From: Arenibacter latericius DSM 15913 | Lineage (GTDB): Bacteria > Bacteroidota > Bacteroidia > Flavobacteriales > Flavobacteriaceae | Direction of reading: 5' to 3' | DNA length: 64,000 bases | Assembly: GCF_000424985.1 (NCBI RefSeq) | Contig: NZ_KE384285.1 | Location: 1 to 64,000, forward strand | Part shown: positions 42,394 to 51,702 of the stretch, piece by piece | How the letters are laid out: each line of letters begins with the position of its first letter | Position numbering within the stretch: position 1 is the stretch's first letter | Notes under the pieces: model-generated | The model's database searches: none | Told to the model about the DNA's origin: nothing | What the model saw: only the letters and a program-made list of their open reading frames with translations | Translations under genes and position numbers: made by a program

Positions 42394-44421
42394 TTATTTT
42401 TCAGTCTGCGGTTCTGCTTTGTCTTCTTCGTCTTTTTCCGCAGTTTCTTCTACTTTAGACAACTTCTCTTTATTTTTAGCTTCCTCTGCTTCAAGAGCTT
42501 GGTCTTTTTCAAAAGGTCGCTGTCCAAATATTTTCTCTAAATCGTCCTTAAAGATAACTTCTTTTTCTAATAACCGCTCAGCAAGCTCTTTAAGTTTATC
42601 CTTGTTATCAGATAAAAGCTCAATAGCTCTTTGGTACTGCTCCTCAATTAACTTAGATATTTCTGTATCTATAGTATGAGCAGTTTGTTCGCTATATGGT
42701 TTGGTGAATCCGTATTCGTTTTGCCCGGAGGAATCATAATACGTTAAATTCCCAATTTTGTCATTAAGTCCATAAACGGTAACCATTGCTCTTGCTTGCT
42801 TGGTGATTTTTTCTAAGTCACTAAGTGCTCCAGTGGAAATTTCTCCAAAGATTACTTGTTCTGCAGCTCTACCTCCTAAAGCGGCGCACATCTCATCTTT
42901 CATCTGGTCTGGTCTAACGATTAATCGCTCTTCCGGCAGATACCAAGCTGCCCCAAGGGATTGTCCCCTAGGTACAATAGTAACCTTTACTAATGGGGCG
43001 GCATGTTCTAACATCCAGCTTACCGTAGCATGTCCTGCCTCATGATAGGCAATGGTTTCTTTTTCTCTTGGGGTAATTATTTTGTTCTTTTTCTCTAGAC
43101 CGCCTACTATTCTATCTACAGCGTCTAAAAAGTCTTGTTTGGTAACCGCCTTTTTCTCTTTTCTAGCGGCTATTAATGCTGCTTCGTTACAAACGTTGGC
43201 AATATCGGCACCAGAGAATCCAGGTGTTTGCTTTGCAAGAAAATCAACATCCAAGGTCTCGGCCGTTTTAATGGGTCTCAAATGCACCTCAAATATTTCT
43301 TTTCGCTCCCTAATGTCCGGAAGATCTACATAGATCTGCCTGTCAAAACGTCCAGCTCTCATAAGAGCCTTGTCTAGAACATCTGCACGGTTGGTAGCGG
43401 CAAGTACTATTACGTTAGTATTAGTACCAAAACCATCCATTTCCGTTAGCAATTGGTTAAGGGTATTCTCCCTTTCATCATTAGATCCGGTTAAGCTGTT
43501 TTTCCCTCTAGCTCTACCAATGGCGTCTATCTCATCGATAAAAATAATAGAAGGTGATTTGTCTTTTGCTTGTTTAAATAAGTCTCTAACTCTAGATGCA
43601 CCTACCCCTACAAACATTTCTACGAAATCTGAACCGGAAAGAGAGAAAAAAGGAACTTTAGCTTCTCCGGCTACAGCCTTAGCTAAAAGAGTTTTTCCTG
43701 TTCCTGGAGGACCTACTAAGAGGGCGCCTTTAGGAATTTTTCCTCCTAATGAGGTGTATTTATCTGGATTTCTAAGAAATTCTACAATCTCTTCTACTTC
43801 TTCTTTAGCACCTTCTAGACCAGCAACATCTTTAAAAGAAGTTCTAGTATCTGTTTTTTCGTCAAAAAGCTTTGCTTTAGATTTTCCAATATTAAATATC
43901 TGTCCGCCTGCACCGCCTCCGGCACCACCAGACATACGTCGCATCAGATAAATCCAAATAGCTATAATAAGAACAAATGGGAGTAAAGTAAACAGTAGAT
44001 CGCTAAAAACGTTCGACTCTTGGTCATAGTCAAGTTTGGTGTCCAAACTTTCATTTTCCGCTTTTATTGAGTTAATGGCATTTTCAAAATTCTGTTGATC
44101 CCCATAATTTACTACGTATTGGGGTAGAGAAGAAGCACTCATTGAGAAGGCTTGGTCAGCAACATCTTTATGTACATCTTTCTTTAGCGCCTCCTCATTA
44201 AGGAATACTTTTGCCTGTTTGGTATTAGTGATAATCAGAATTCTCTTGATATCACCATTCCTCAGATAATCCTGAAGTTCTGAAATGTTCGCTTTTTTGG
44301 TGCTTGCAAAATTTCCACCACTGAAAAATTGAAACCCAATTAGCATTACTGCTATTAATCCGTATATCCACCAAGTATTAAACTTTGGTTTTTTAGGAGT
44401 CGTTTTATTTTCTTTTGCCAT
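42394..44421 (-). CDS. ftsH: ATP-dependent zinc metalloprotease FtsH
   Basis: This 675-residue membrane AAA+ protease has two helices, about 16-34 and 142-160, bracketing a periplasmic domain. Walker A is GPPGTGKT (237-244) and Walker B is IIFIDEID (292-299). The second region of homology ends MRAGRFDR. The zinc site is HEAGH (460-464). The C-terminal tail is highly acidic and lysine-rich, as in other Bacteroidota. It degrades misassembled membrane proteins and, in E. coli, LpxC. rsfS ends 9 bp upstream of its ATG. Confidence 0.97.
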   Translation of the reverse strand: MAKENKTTPKKPKFNTWWIYGLIAVMLIGFQFFSGGNFASTKKANISELQDYLRNGDIKRILIITNTKQAKVFLNEEALKKDVHKDVADQAFSMSASSLPQYVVNYGDQQNFENAINSIKAENESLDTKLDYDQESNVFSDLLFTLLPFVLIIAIWIYLMRRMSGGAGGGAGGQIFNIGKSKAKLFDEKTDTRTSFKDVAGLEGAKEEVEEIVEFLRNPDKYTSLGGKIPKGALLVGPPGTGKTLLAKAVAGEAKVPFFSLSGSDFVEMFVGVGASRVRDLFKQAKDKSPSIIFIDEIDAIGRARGKNSLTGSNDERENTLNQLLTEMDGFGTNTNVIVLAATNRADVLDKALMRAGRFDRQIYVDLPDIRERKEIFEVHLRPIKTAETLDVDFLAKQTPGFSGADIANVCNEAALIAARKEKKAVTKQDFLDAVDRIVGGLEKKNKIITPREKETIAYHEAGHATVSWMLEHAAPLVKVTIVPRGQSLGAAWYLPEERLIVRPDQMKDEMCAALGGRAAEQVIFGEISTGALSDLEKITKQARAMVTVYGLNDKIGNLTYYDSSGQNEYGFTKPYSEQTAHTIDTEISKLIEEQYQRAIELLSDNKDKLKELAERLLEKEVIFKDDLEKIFGQRPFEKDQALEAEEAKNKEKLSKVEETAEKDEEDKAEPQTEK

Positions 44422-44430
44422 TATTGTTTT

Positions 44431-44808
44431 TTACTGATTGAAGCTACTTTCAACTACGGTTACTTTGGCATCACCCCAAAGACCTTCAATATCATAATAT
44501 TCTCTTATCTGTTTTTGAAAAACATGCGCTACTACATTGACGTAGTCCATTAGCACCCATTCGCCGTTTTCAGCGCCTTCTACGTGCCATGGTTTATCTT
44601 TTATAGCCTTGCTAACAGTTTTTTGGATAGAGCCTACTATGGCATTTACATGGGTGTTGGAAGTACCATTGCATATTATGAAGTAGTCGCAAACAGTATT
44701 CTCAATATCTCTAAGGTCTAATAATTTTATATCGTGTCCTTTAACTTCTTCTATTCCACTTATAATTAAAGCGATTAACTCATCTGCGCTACTTTTCCTA
44801 TTCTGCAT
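44431..44808 (-). CDS. rsfS: Ribosomal silencing factor RsfS
   Basis: This 125-residue protein has the RsfS (Iojap/DUF143) signatures: GHDIKLLDLRDIENTVCDYF, CNGTSNTHVNAI, and WHVEGAENGEWVLMDY followed by VVAHVF. It binds uL14 and blocks joining of ribosomal subunits under starvation. It is the first gene of the ftsH operon. Its -7 candidate TAACTTTG (44828-44835, minus strand) lies 19 bases before the ATG and next to the birA -7 box. Confidence 0.95.
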   Translation of the reverse strand: MQNRKSSADELIALIISGIEEVKGHDIKLLDLRDIENTVCDYFIICNGTSNTHVNAIVGSIQKTVSKAIKDKPWHVEGAENGEWVLMDYVNVVAHVFQKQIREYYDIEGLWGDAKVTVVESSFNQ

Positions 44809-44827
44809 TCAAAAAATTTAATTTTTA

Positions 44828-44846
44828 CAAAGTTATTATAATTTTG
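44828..44846. promoter_or_regulatory. Back-to-back -7 boxes of rsfS operon and birA
   Basis: The minus-strand TAACTTTG (44828-44835) and plus-strand TAATTTTG (44839-44846) are separated by three bases and form a near-palindrome. Each polymerase footprint would cover the other promoter. No matching TTTG -33 is obvious for either. Confidence 0.45.
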
Positions 44847-44900
44847 TTTTTTAACGCATTGTTTTTAACAATACATTATACTATAAACATACAATTGTAA

Positions 44901-45632
44901 ATGGAGTTAATCAAACTTAGTGCCACGGAGTCTACAAATGCATATTTAAAAAACTTAATGCAAGGATGCAAGTTAAAGGATTTTACGGTAGTTTCCGCCT
45001 ATTCCCAAACAAAAGGAAGGGGGCAAATGGGTGCTAGTTGGATCTCGGATCCTGGTAAGAACCTGACGTTTAGCGTTTTGAAGCATTATAGAGGGGTGAA
45101 AGTAGAGCGTCAATTCCGGTTAAATATTTGTGTTTCATTGGCTATTTATGCTGCATTAGAGCAATTAAATGTGCCGGATTTAAAAGTGAAGTGGCCCAAC
45201 GACATAATGTCAGGTCGCTCCAAGATTTGTGGTATATTGATAGAAAACGTGCTTTCTGGTCAGTTTATACATACTTCTATTGTAGGGATTGGGCTTAATG
45301 TGAATCAAGAGAACTTTTTAAACTTGTCACAGGTATCCTCTTTAAAGCTGTTATTGGGTAGGGATTTTGATTTGGATGAGTTGCTTTTATCTATTATTTA
45401 TCAGTTGAAAGTTTTTCTAGGAAATGCAGAGGAGGAAGATTTTAAGGCCATGTATGCAAGTTATGAAGAAAAGCTTTTTAGAAAGGGAAAACCTTCTACG
45501 TTTAAGGATAATGAAGGTCAACTTTTTATGGGGGTTATAAAAGGGGTGTCTCCATTTGGCAAGCTTTTAATTCTTTTGGAAGATGAGGTTGTTCGGGAAT
45601 TTAACCTAAAAGAAGTGAGCTTGTTGTATTAG
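44901..45632 (+). CDS. birA: Biotin--[acetyl-CoA-carboxylase] ligase, monofunctional
   Basis: This 243-residue biotin protein ligase has the biotinyl-AMP loop TKGRGQMGASW and the catalytic region KVKWPNDIMSGRSKICGILI. A C-terminal SH3-like domain follows (about 195-243). It lacks the N-terminal DNA-binding domain of E. coli BirA, so it is not a biotin-operon repressor. Targets in this window include the biotin domain of pyruvate carboxylase. It is divergent from rsfS. Confidence 0.94.
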   Translation: MELIKLSATESTNAYLKNLMQGCKLKDFTVVSAYSQTKGRGQMGASWISDPGKNLTFSVLKHYRGVKVERQFRLNICVSLAIYAALEQLNVPDLKVKWPNDIMSGRSKICGILIENVLSGQFIHTSIVGIGLNVNQENFLNLSQVSSLKLLLGRDFDLDELLLSIIYQLKVFLGNAEEEDFKAMYASYEEKLFRKGKPSTFKDNEGQLFMGVIKGVSPFGKLLILLEDEVVREFNLKEVSLLY

Positions 45633-45782
45633 GGGTGGACTATGGCTATTTAATAAGCTGTCTGAGAGTTACAATGATATTGTAAACCTCTAATGGGTAA
45701 TAAGAATGTTTGGGTGGAAGAAGGGAAAGAAACCCCACTCATTCTACGGTAATAGAAGAGTAGGGGTATAATAGTAATTTGG

Positions 45783-46175
45783 TTATATCTTAGATAGGTT
45801 TTGCGATAGCGTGCCTATAAAGTTAGTGATGGGCGATTTAACCATCATGGCCATCATGGCGTTAAACTGACCTTCAAAACTAAGGACTACTTCACTTTCA
45901 GAGTCGCTTATTTCTACGATATCTGCGGTTAATGTAAAAGGGATTTTATCGCTAGCAGCTCCTAAAACAAGTTGTGAGTATGGCGTCTGCTCTTTTTTCT
46001 GCAATACAATTTCTGGCATTCCCTTTAGTGCAAATAAGAAACGCTCCTCATTAAGAACTTCAAACTTGCTGATATTGTCGGGCATTAAAGTTTCAAAATT
46101 CTTGATGTCGTTAAGAAAATCAAAAACTTCTTTACTGCTTTTATTTACGGTTTTCTTTGGTGTCTCTAAATGCAT
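45783..46175 (-). CDS. SRPBCC-superfamily small protein
   Basis: This 130-residue protein has a START/SRPBCC-like pattern. An opening strand-helix (KTVNKSSKEVFDFLNDIKNF) and long beta strands (SESEVVLSFEGQFNAMMAMM) are followed by a C-terminal helix (PITNFIGTLSQNLSKI). Relatives bind hydrophobic ligands, but nothing fixes a ligand here. It begins 3 bp after the pyrE stop, so it is probably co-transcribed with pyrE. A pyrE-SRPBCC pair is, as far as I recall, frequent in Flavobacteriia. Confidence 0.8.
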   Translation of the reverse strand: MHLETPKKTVNKSSKEVFDFLNDIKNFETLMPDNISKFEVLNEERFLFALKGMPEIVLQKKEQTPYSQLVLGAASDKIPFTLTADIVEISDSESEVVLSFEGQFNAMMAMMVKSPITNFIGTLSQNLSKI

Positions 46176-46178
46176 AAT

Positions 46179-46820
46179 TTATTGTTGCCAGGTAGCGGGA
46201 TTTGTTCTCCACTCCATTAGGGTTTTATGTTGATCTTCCTTAATGTAATTTGTTTCTGTAGCTTGTTGTAGTAAGTGGTCGTAATCGCTTAGGGTATGTA
46301 GTTCTACGTTGCTATTTTTAAAGTTGTCATTGGCTACTGCAAAACCATAAGAAAATACCGCTAGCATTCCCTTTACATTAGCACCACTGTTTCGTAGGGC
46401 TTCTACTGCGTTTAGGCTACTTTTTCCTGTACTAATTAAGTCTTCTATAACTACCACGTTCTGGTTAGCTTCTAAATGGCCTTCAATCTGATTTTGACGC
46501 CCATGAGCTTTTGCTTCTGGCCTTACGTATATAAAAGGCAGACCCAAATATTCTGCTACCAACATCCCTATTCCAATAGCACCTGTTGCCACTGCGGCTA
46601 TAACATCGGGTTTGCCATATAGAGTTTCTAATTGCTTCCCTAATTGTTCCCTCATATAATTTCTTATTACCGGATAGGATAAAATTATACGATTATCACA
46701 ATAGATTGGAGATCTCCAACCTGAAGCCCATGTAAAAGGATTTTCAGGTTTCAACTTAATTGCATTAATTTGCAACAGAAGTTCGGCCGTTTTTTTTGCT
46801 GTGTCTTTATCTAAAACCAT
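46179..46820 (-). CDS. pyrE: Orotate phosphoribosyltransferase
   Basis: This is a 213-residue pyrimidine-synthesis enzyme. The PRPP motif is VVVIEDLISTGKSSLN. The N-terminal substrate loop is NPFTWASGWRSPIYCDNR, and RPEAKAHGRQN is the flexible catalytic loop with the lysine. The ATG at 46820 gives a normal N-terminus (MVLDKDTAKKTAELLL); the longer frame to 46892 adds a non-family leader. The neighbouring NUDIX gene starts only 7 bp away on the other strand. A TACATTTG box (46825-46832) lies 4 bases before the ATG, so a leaderless transcript is possible. Confidence 0.94.
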   Translation of the reverse strand: MVLDKDTAKKTAELLLQINAIKLKPENPFTWASGWRSPIYCDNRIILSYPVIRNYMREQLGKQLETLYGKPDVIAAVATGAIGIGMLVAEYLGLPFIYVRPEAKAHGRQNQIEGHLEANQNVVVIEDLISTGKSSLNAVEALRNSGANVKGMLAVFSYGFAVANDNFKNSNVELHTLSDYDHLLQQATETNYIKEDQHKTLMEWRTNPATWQQ

Positions 46821-46827
46821 AACGCAA

Positions 46828-47415
46828 ATGTATAAAGTTTTTGTTAATGAGTCACCTTTGATTTTAACAAATAAATTGTCTGACGCCACCAATAATAAAT
46901 ATTTTTTATTAAATACTTCCTCTATTAATGAGGCTATCAGCGCATTGGCATCAAAAAAGCTCGATGAAGCTTTTATTTATCATCCCAATAAAGAGGAGAT
47001 TTTAAAGAAATTTTCTAAAAAAATTCCGCTTGTAGTCGCTGCAGGAGGGGTAGTTACCAATAAAGAAGGTAAGGTTCTCTTTATTTATAGAGAGGGGAAA
47101 TGGGATCTTCCAAAAGGAAAATTAGACAAAGGAGAGACTATAGAAGAGTGTGCTCTTAGGGAAGTGGAAGAGGAAACTGGAGTAAAGGGACTTAAGATTG
47201 AAAATTTTCTTAAAACAACCTATCATATTTTTAAAAGGAATGGGGGTTATAAATTAAAACAAGTGCATTGGTATGCTATGAGAACCAATTATAAAGGGGA
47301 TCTAAAAGGGCAAGCCAGTGAAGGTATTAAAAAAGTAAAGTGGAAGGGGCCAGAGAAGATTAAAAAGGCCTTGGAAAACTCTTATGCTAATATTAGAATC
47401 TTGTTTGAGGAGTAG
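46828..47415 (+). CDS. NUDIX hydrolase
   Basis: This is a 195-residue protein from the ATG at 46828; an in-frame GTG at 46801 is possible but lies inside pyrE. The Nudix box is complete: GKLDKGETIEECALREVEEE followed by TGV, with all metal-binding glutamates. About 70 residues precede the Nudix domain and resemble no named motif. The substrate is unknown; KWDLPKGKL is typical of Ap4A or nucleotide-sugar hydrolases. It converges with the M14 peptidase, leaving 5 bp between stops. Confidence 0.9.
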   Translation: MYKVFVNESPLILTNKLSDATNNKYFLLNTSSINEAISALASKKLDEAFIYHPNKEEILKKFSKKIPLVVAAGGVVTNKEGKVLFIYREGKWDLPKGKLDKGETIEECALREVEEETGVKGLKIENFLKTTYHIFKRNGGYKLKQVHWYAMRTNYKGDLKGQASEGIKKVKWKGPEKIKKALENSYANIRILFEE

Positions 47416-47420
47416 TTAGT

Positions 47421-49166
47421 TTAATCCTTAAGTACTCTATATACCGGATACTGCATATAGTGAGGATCGTAACGATTGGAGCGCTTATAAATCCAATCTA
47501 ATTGTGCATGCCAATTACTAGCGAAAATACTGTCTCTTTCCTTTTTTAATAAAAAAGCGGATTTTAATAGTGTATCTTTCTTTAAGGTTTCTAGAGCTAT
47601 ATCTTCAAATACATAAGGTGAGAATCCTTCTTTGCGTTGTAGTATTGCATCAAAAAAGTTCCAGTTGAAGAAAGAATCTGTAGCTTCTGGCTCTAAGGTT
47701 TCTAATAAATACCGCAATCCTTTTTGGTTGGTAGGAACCAAGATGTCTCCAGGTGTGAATTCAATTTTCTCTAGGGTAGGTATCACTTTGGTGTTGTAAT
47801 GCGGGTAATGACCTTCATAGGAGTTTTGGTAGGTTTCAAAACTGTCAATTTTATAAGATTCTACAGTATATGATTTATTCTCCTTTAATATCTCATAGCT
47901 AATGAGGTTGTTTTCTAGGCGCGTAATGATTTCATCCCATCCTTTTTTTATAATATAGGCTTTAGGAATTTCTACCTCTTTGGTAGGAGTGTAGTAATTC
48001 TGATATGGAATTTCTTTTGTAAAGGGAGTGTTTTGGTCGTATTTTAACCTAGGCAATCCAGTTACTTTACTGATAATGGTGTCTGCATTATACCCTTTAA
48101 ATGTTAAAAGGCTACTTTTAGTAGTGTCTATTGCCCATTGTAAGGGATAAGTCATTTTTTCTATATAACGTTCAAAAGAGTGTTCTCTTAGATTTTTTAT
48201 CTTCCTGTGATCCTGCTCCGATAATTCAATAAGCTTTACTAATATGGCATAGGTGCCTTCTACCCTTTGTTTGTAAGGTTTAAGCATATGGGTTTCTACC
48301 ATTAGTCCCAAAGTATTCCAAAGAGTAGTGTATCCGGTAGAGTAGCGGGGAGAGTCCATAAACTGACGAAAACCATTGTCTGGCACGGTGTTGAATACGT
48401 TAACATAAGGGGTAATATCCCAACCTGCATCTTCTAGCGATTTCTCTAAAGTTGGCATCATTTCTTCATGTAAATATTTCCCTAATTCACCGTCTAGTTT
48501 GTTGTGTTGGGTAAATAAATGGGTTAGGGTGTATTGGTAATCTGCACCGTTGCTCACATGATTATCTACAAAAATATCTGGCTTTACTAAATGAAATATT
48601 TTAGAAAAAGTATAGGAGTTTTTAGTGTCCGCCTTAATAAAATCTCTATTAAGGTCGTAGTTCTTTGTATTTCCTCTAAAACCATAAGAATTTGGTCCAT
48701 TCTGATTTGTTCTGGAAGTGGAATTTCTACTTAATGCGCCGCCAATATTATAGATGGGTATCGTCACCAATACGGTGTTTTCTGGAGGGGTAATTTTTTT
48801 AAGAGCAAGGTCTCGGTATAGTAGCATGCTGGCGTCTATGCCATCACTTTCCCCAGGGTGTATCCCATTATTGATTAGGATGATGTTTTTCTCCTTGGTT
48901 ATTTTATTAAAATTAAATTCGGAGTCAGAATTAAAGGTGACTATATGTAATGGGTAGCCGCTATCTGTGCTACCTATAGTCTGAATGTTTATTTCGGAGA
49001 ATTCCCTAGCTAGTTCAATATAGAAATCAATAGTCTCTTGGTAAGTTGCGGTCTCTTTTCCTTTGCTCTTTTCAAAAACGGTGGTAAGCTCTAGGGTCTT
49101 ACTTTCTGATTGGGTCTCACAAGAAATAATGGCGAGCGTCATGATAAGGGCAAATAAGTATTTCAT
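47421..49166 (-). CDS. M14-family zinc carboxypeptidase lipoprotein
   Basis: This 581-residue protein has a lipoprotein signal (MKYLFALIMTLAIISC, acylated Cys16). The zinc motif is NGIHPGESDGIDASMLL (HxxE), with the third His likely in FVDNHVSNGADYQYT. NTVPDNGFRQFMDSPRYSTG and LGLMVETHMLKP contain the substrate-site Arg and catalytic Glu regions of the family. Residues after about 330 form an accessory domain. It is probably anchored in the outer membrane, trimming peptides for uptake. It is monocistronic. Confidence 0.9.
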   Translation of the reverse strand: MKYLFALIMTLAIISCETQSESKTLELTTVFEKSKGKETATYQETIDFYIELAREFSEINIQTIGSTDSGYPLHIVTFNSDSEFNFNKITKEKNIILINNGIHPGESDGIDASMLLYRDLALKKITPPENTVLVTIPIYNIGGALSRNSTSRTNQNGPNSYGFRGNTKNYDLNRDFIKADTKNSYTFSKIFHLVKPDIFVDNHVSNGADYQYTLTHLFTQHNKLDGELGKYLHEEMMPTLEKSLEDAGWDITPYVNVFNTVPDNGFRQFMDSPRYSTGYTTLWNTLGLMVETHMLKPYKQRVEGTYAILVKLIELSEQDHRKIKNLREHSFERYIEKMTYPLQWAIDTTKSSLLTFKGYNADTIISKVTGLPRLKYDQNTPFTKEIPYQNYYTPTKEVEIPKAYIIKKGWDEIITRLENNLISYEILKENKSYTVESYKIDSFETYQNSYEGHYPHYNTKVIPTLEKIEFTPGDILVPTNQKGLRYLLETLEPEATDSFFNWNFFDAILQRKEGFSPYVFEDIALETLKKDTLLKSAFLLKKERDSIFASNWHAQLDWIYKRSNRYDPHYMQYPVYRVLKD

Positions 49167-49296
49167 TCTTATTACTTTGATTGCTAGTTGGTAATTAAAA
49201 AAAATAATTCCCTAGAAATTATAAAAGATGGGGTAATTTCTGATGAGGGGAAAATTTTAATTTCTAATGAATCAAAGTTAATTAAAAACCGATGAA

Positions 49297-49701
49297 TTAA
49301 TCCAAATTGGTGATTTCTATAATTTCTTCCTTGCTTATAGGTTTACTAATAAAAATAATAGGGTGGTGGGTGAAAGACTTAAAGCTTTCTGATTTATCCT
49401 TATCACTTTGGTCTATAGAGGAGGTGACGATGTTAATTTTAACCGACTTAGTTGTTGGGATTTTAATAAATTCTTCCAAAAATCCCCAGCCATCCATAAT
49501 TGGCATGTTAATGTCTAGGAATATAATATCTGGTAATTCTTTGTTTTCTAAAAGTAGTTTCTGAACATAGTCAATAGCTTTTTGGCCATTTTGAAAATCT
49601 GAAATATTCTCGCACTCAACCAAAGATTTCAGCAATTTATTAATTCCGAATACGGTTATAGGGTCATCGTCTACTATGAAAATGGAATTAATTTTCCTCA
49701 T
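49297..49701 (-). CDS. Single-domain response regulator
   Basis: This 134-residue receiver domain has no output domain. FIVDDDPITVFGI has the acidic cluster. DIIFLDINMPIMDGWGF has the phospho-acceptor Asp. NIVTSSID and FISKPISKEE hold the Thr/Ser and Lys switch residues. Its ATG lies within the last codons of the PAS kinase gene (14-bp overlap), so the two form a pair. As in the Rcp1 type, it may act by protein contact or phosphotransfer. Confidence 0.92.
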   Translation of the reverse strand: MRKINSIFIVDDDPITVFGINKLLKSLVECENISDFQNGQKAIDYVQKLLLENKELPDIIFLDINMPIMDGWGFLEEFIKIPTTKSVKINIVTSSIDQSDKDKSESFKSFTHHPIIFISKPISKEEIIEITNLD

Positions 49702-51538
49702 TAAAGTATAAATTTATTGTTGTACCAACGTTAACCTGACTCTGAGCATTTATCTTTCCGTTCATAGCCTCGATCTGATTTTTTACTATATATAACCCCA
49801 AGCCTTTGGCATCATTATGTTCATGGAATGTCTTGTACATCCCAAATAGTTTCTCTCCATATTTTTTCATGTCTAATCCTATCCCGTTGTCCTCTATGCT
49901 TAGCACCGTGTAATTTTGCACATAGCTAAGGCTGAGTTTAATTTCGGGGCGGACATTAGGTTTTTTGTACTTGATAGAATTAGAGATGATTTGAATTAGC
50001 ATATTATCCAAATAAGAAGGGATAACCTGTAAGGAAGTCCCTAGTGGGATTGCAGTAATAACAGTTGCGTTATTTTCCTCTAATAGTGGGTTTAAATGTT
50101 TGAGCGTTTTATGGACCTGTTTGTTTAAATATACCTCTTTTTTGTTTGTGGTAGATTCTGAATTTATGGTGACAATGTCATTTAAAGTGTGGAGCGTTTC
50201 CATTAGATTATTGGAAGAGTCCGTTAACATTCCAAATATCTTTTGACGCTCCGCTTCCTCTTTTTCCTCTATTAAAAACTCTAGTAGCATGGAGAAGTTT
50301 GCAGAATGCGAACGTAGGTTATGAGAGATAATATGAGCAAAATTGAGCAATTTTTTATTCTGTTCGGAGGAAACCTTTATAAGGTTTCTTAAATCTTTTT
50401 CCTTCTGTTTAATATCAGAAATGTCCATGGTAATTCCAACCAACCCAGTAGTTTCTCCATTTGGTCCTTTTAGCGGTATTTTGGAGCTTAAAAAATAATT
50501 GGTAGTTCCGTCCGAGTTTTCCTGACTTAGCTCTTTATTAATCATTGGAGTTTGAGAGATCATGACCTCCAAATCCTCATCTCGGTATTTTTGTGCTAAT
50601 TCTTTGTCGTAAATATCAAAATCGTCCTTCCCAATTATATCGGCTTCATTGCTTATTCCGCAGTGATCTAATTCTGATCTATTGGCTAAAAGTTTTTTAG
50701 ATTGAGTGTCCTTTATATAAATATGAAGTGGAATATTGTTGATTAAGGTTTTTAAAAGGTGCTCGTTGCTTTTGGTTTGATGTTCTTTTATAACATAATC
50801 AGTGATATCCTGTACAATGCCAATTATACCTATATATTTGCCGTTACAATAAAGAGGTTTCCCAGATACATTTACCCATCTCTGATTCCCTTTGGCGGTA
50901 AGGACTTCTAATTTCTCGTTCCATGACTGTTTGTTTTCCATAGCCGAAAAAATGGCCATGGACAGCGTATTTCTATTGTATCCTATCTTGTAAAATTCAA
51001 TATACTCATCTAAGGTCAATTTGGAGTCTTCCTCAATTTCCAATAAGTTGTTGATCATGGGACAACTAGAGAAAATATCCTGAGACTGATTGTATTTCCA
51101 ATGCCCAATTTTTCCTATTTCATTCGTTTCTTTTAGGATAAATTGGACTTGTTCAAGTTTCTGTTCTTTACTGATTTGTGCGGTAATATCCTCTGCTTGG
51201 ACAATAGCTCCTATTACGCTCTCGTTTTCATTATACCAAGGTAGTATATTCCATTTTAACCATCTCGTTTCACGGTCTATAGAGGTGTAGTTCTCCTGGA
51301 AATTTTCTGTTCTTTTGCCCTTAAAACAACGTAAAATGTTATTTTCCCATTGCTTGCTGCTAATTCCTACTAAGTCCTGGATGTGCTCATTTATAATATC
51401 TCTAGTAGACAAGTTAAACTCCTCAACCCATTTGTCAGACACAAAAACAACCTTAAAATTCTTATCTATAAACGCAGTTGCCTGGGGCAGTTGTTTAATT
51501 AGAAAATGGTTGGCCGATATGGGGGTATTACTAAACAT
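49688..51538 (-). CDS. Multi-PAS sensor histidine kinase
   Basis: This 616-residue soluble kinase has three or more PAS/PAC domains over residues of about 15-375 (for example AFIDKNFKVVFVSDKWVEEF; YIGIIGIVQDITD; TGLVGITMDISDI). The phospho-acceptor helix with His is LNFAHIISHNLRSHSANF, the ISHNLR subtype common in Bacteroidota. HATPase follows, with QIISNSIKYKKPN, SIEDNGIGLDM and GLGLYIVKNQIEA. No membrane segment is seen, so it senses internal signals such as redox or small molecules. It is coupled to the receiver gene downstream. Confidence 0.92.
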   Translation of the reverse strand: MFSNTPISANHFLIKQLPQATAFIDKNFKVVFVSDKWVEEFNLSTRDIINEHIQDLVGISSKQWENNILRCFKGKRTENFQENYTSIDRETRWLKWNILPWYNENESVIGAIVQAEDITAQISKEQKLEQVQFILKETNEIGKIGHWKYNQSQDIFSSCPMINNLLEIEEDSKLTLDEYIEFYKIGYNRNTLSMAIFSAMENKQSWNEKLEVLTAKGNQRWVNVSGKPLYCNGKYIGIIGIVQDITDYVIKEHQTKSNEHLLKTLINNIPLHIYIKDTQSKKLLANRSELDHCGISNEADIIGKDDFDIYDKELAQKYRDEDLEVMISQTPMINKELSQENSDGTTNYFLSSKIPLKGPNGETTGLVGITMDISDIKQKEKDLRNLIKVSSEQNKKLLNFAHIISHNLRSHSANFSMLLEFLIEEKEEAERQKIFGMLTDSSNNLMETLHTLNDIVTINSESTTNKKEVYLNKQVHKTLKHLNPLLEENNATVITAIPLGTSLQVIPSYLDNMLIQIISNSIKYKKPNVRPEIKLSLSYVQNYTVLSIEDNGIGLDMKKYGEKLFGMYKTFHEHNDAKGLGLYIVKNQIEAMNGKINAQSQVNVGTTINLYFNEEN

Positions 51539-51702
51539 TAGTGATAGTTTGCTGCAATATTATTTTATTCCTTCCAGTAATAGAATTGTTTGTTGTGAAT
51601 AACCCTGTTTCCGTGGTGTAAGATAATTATTGAGAACGTTTTAAATTTTATGTATGGTTTGTAATCCTTTTGTACGGCTGCAATATAGGATGCAAAAATA
51701 CA

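Noticed and set aside
42334..42394. Gene in the 59-bp ftsH-LUD gap
   Set aside because: Too short and without a start or conserved frame.
42419..43951. Series of rightward ORFs opposite ftsH
   Set aside because: Serine-rich shadow frames of a fully conserved ftsH on the other strand.
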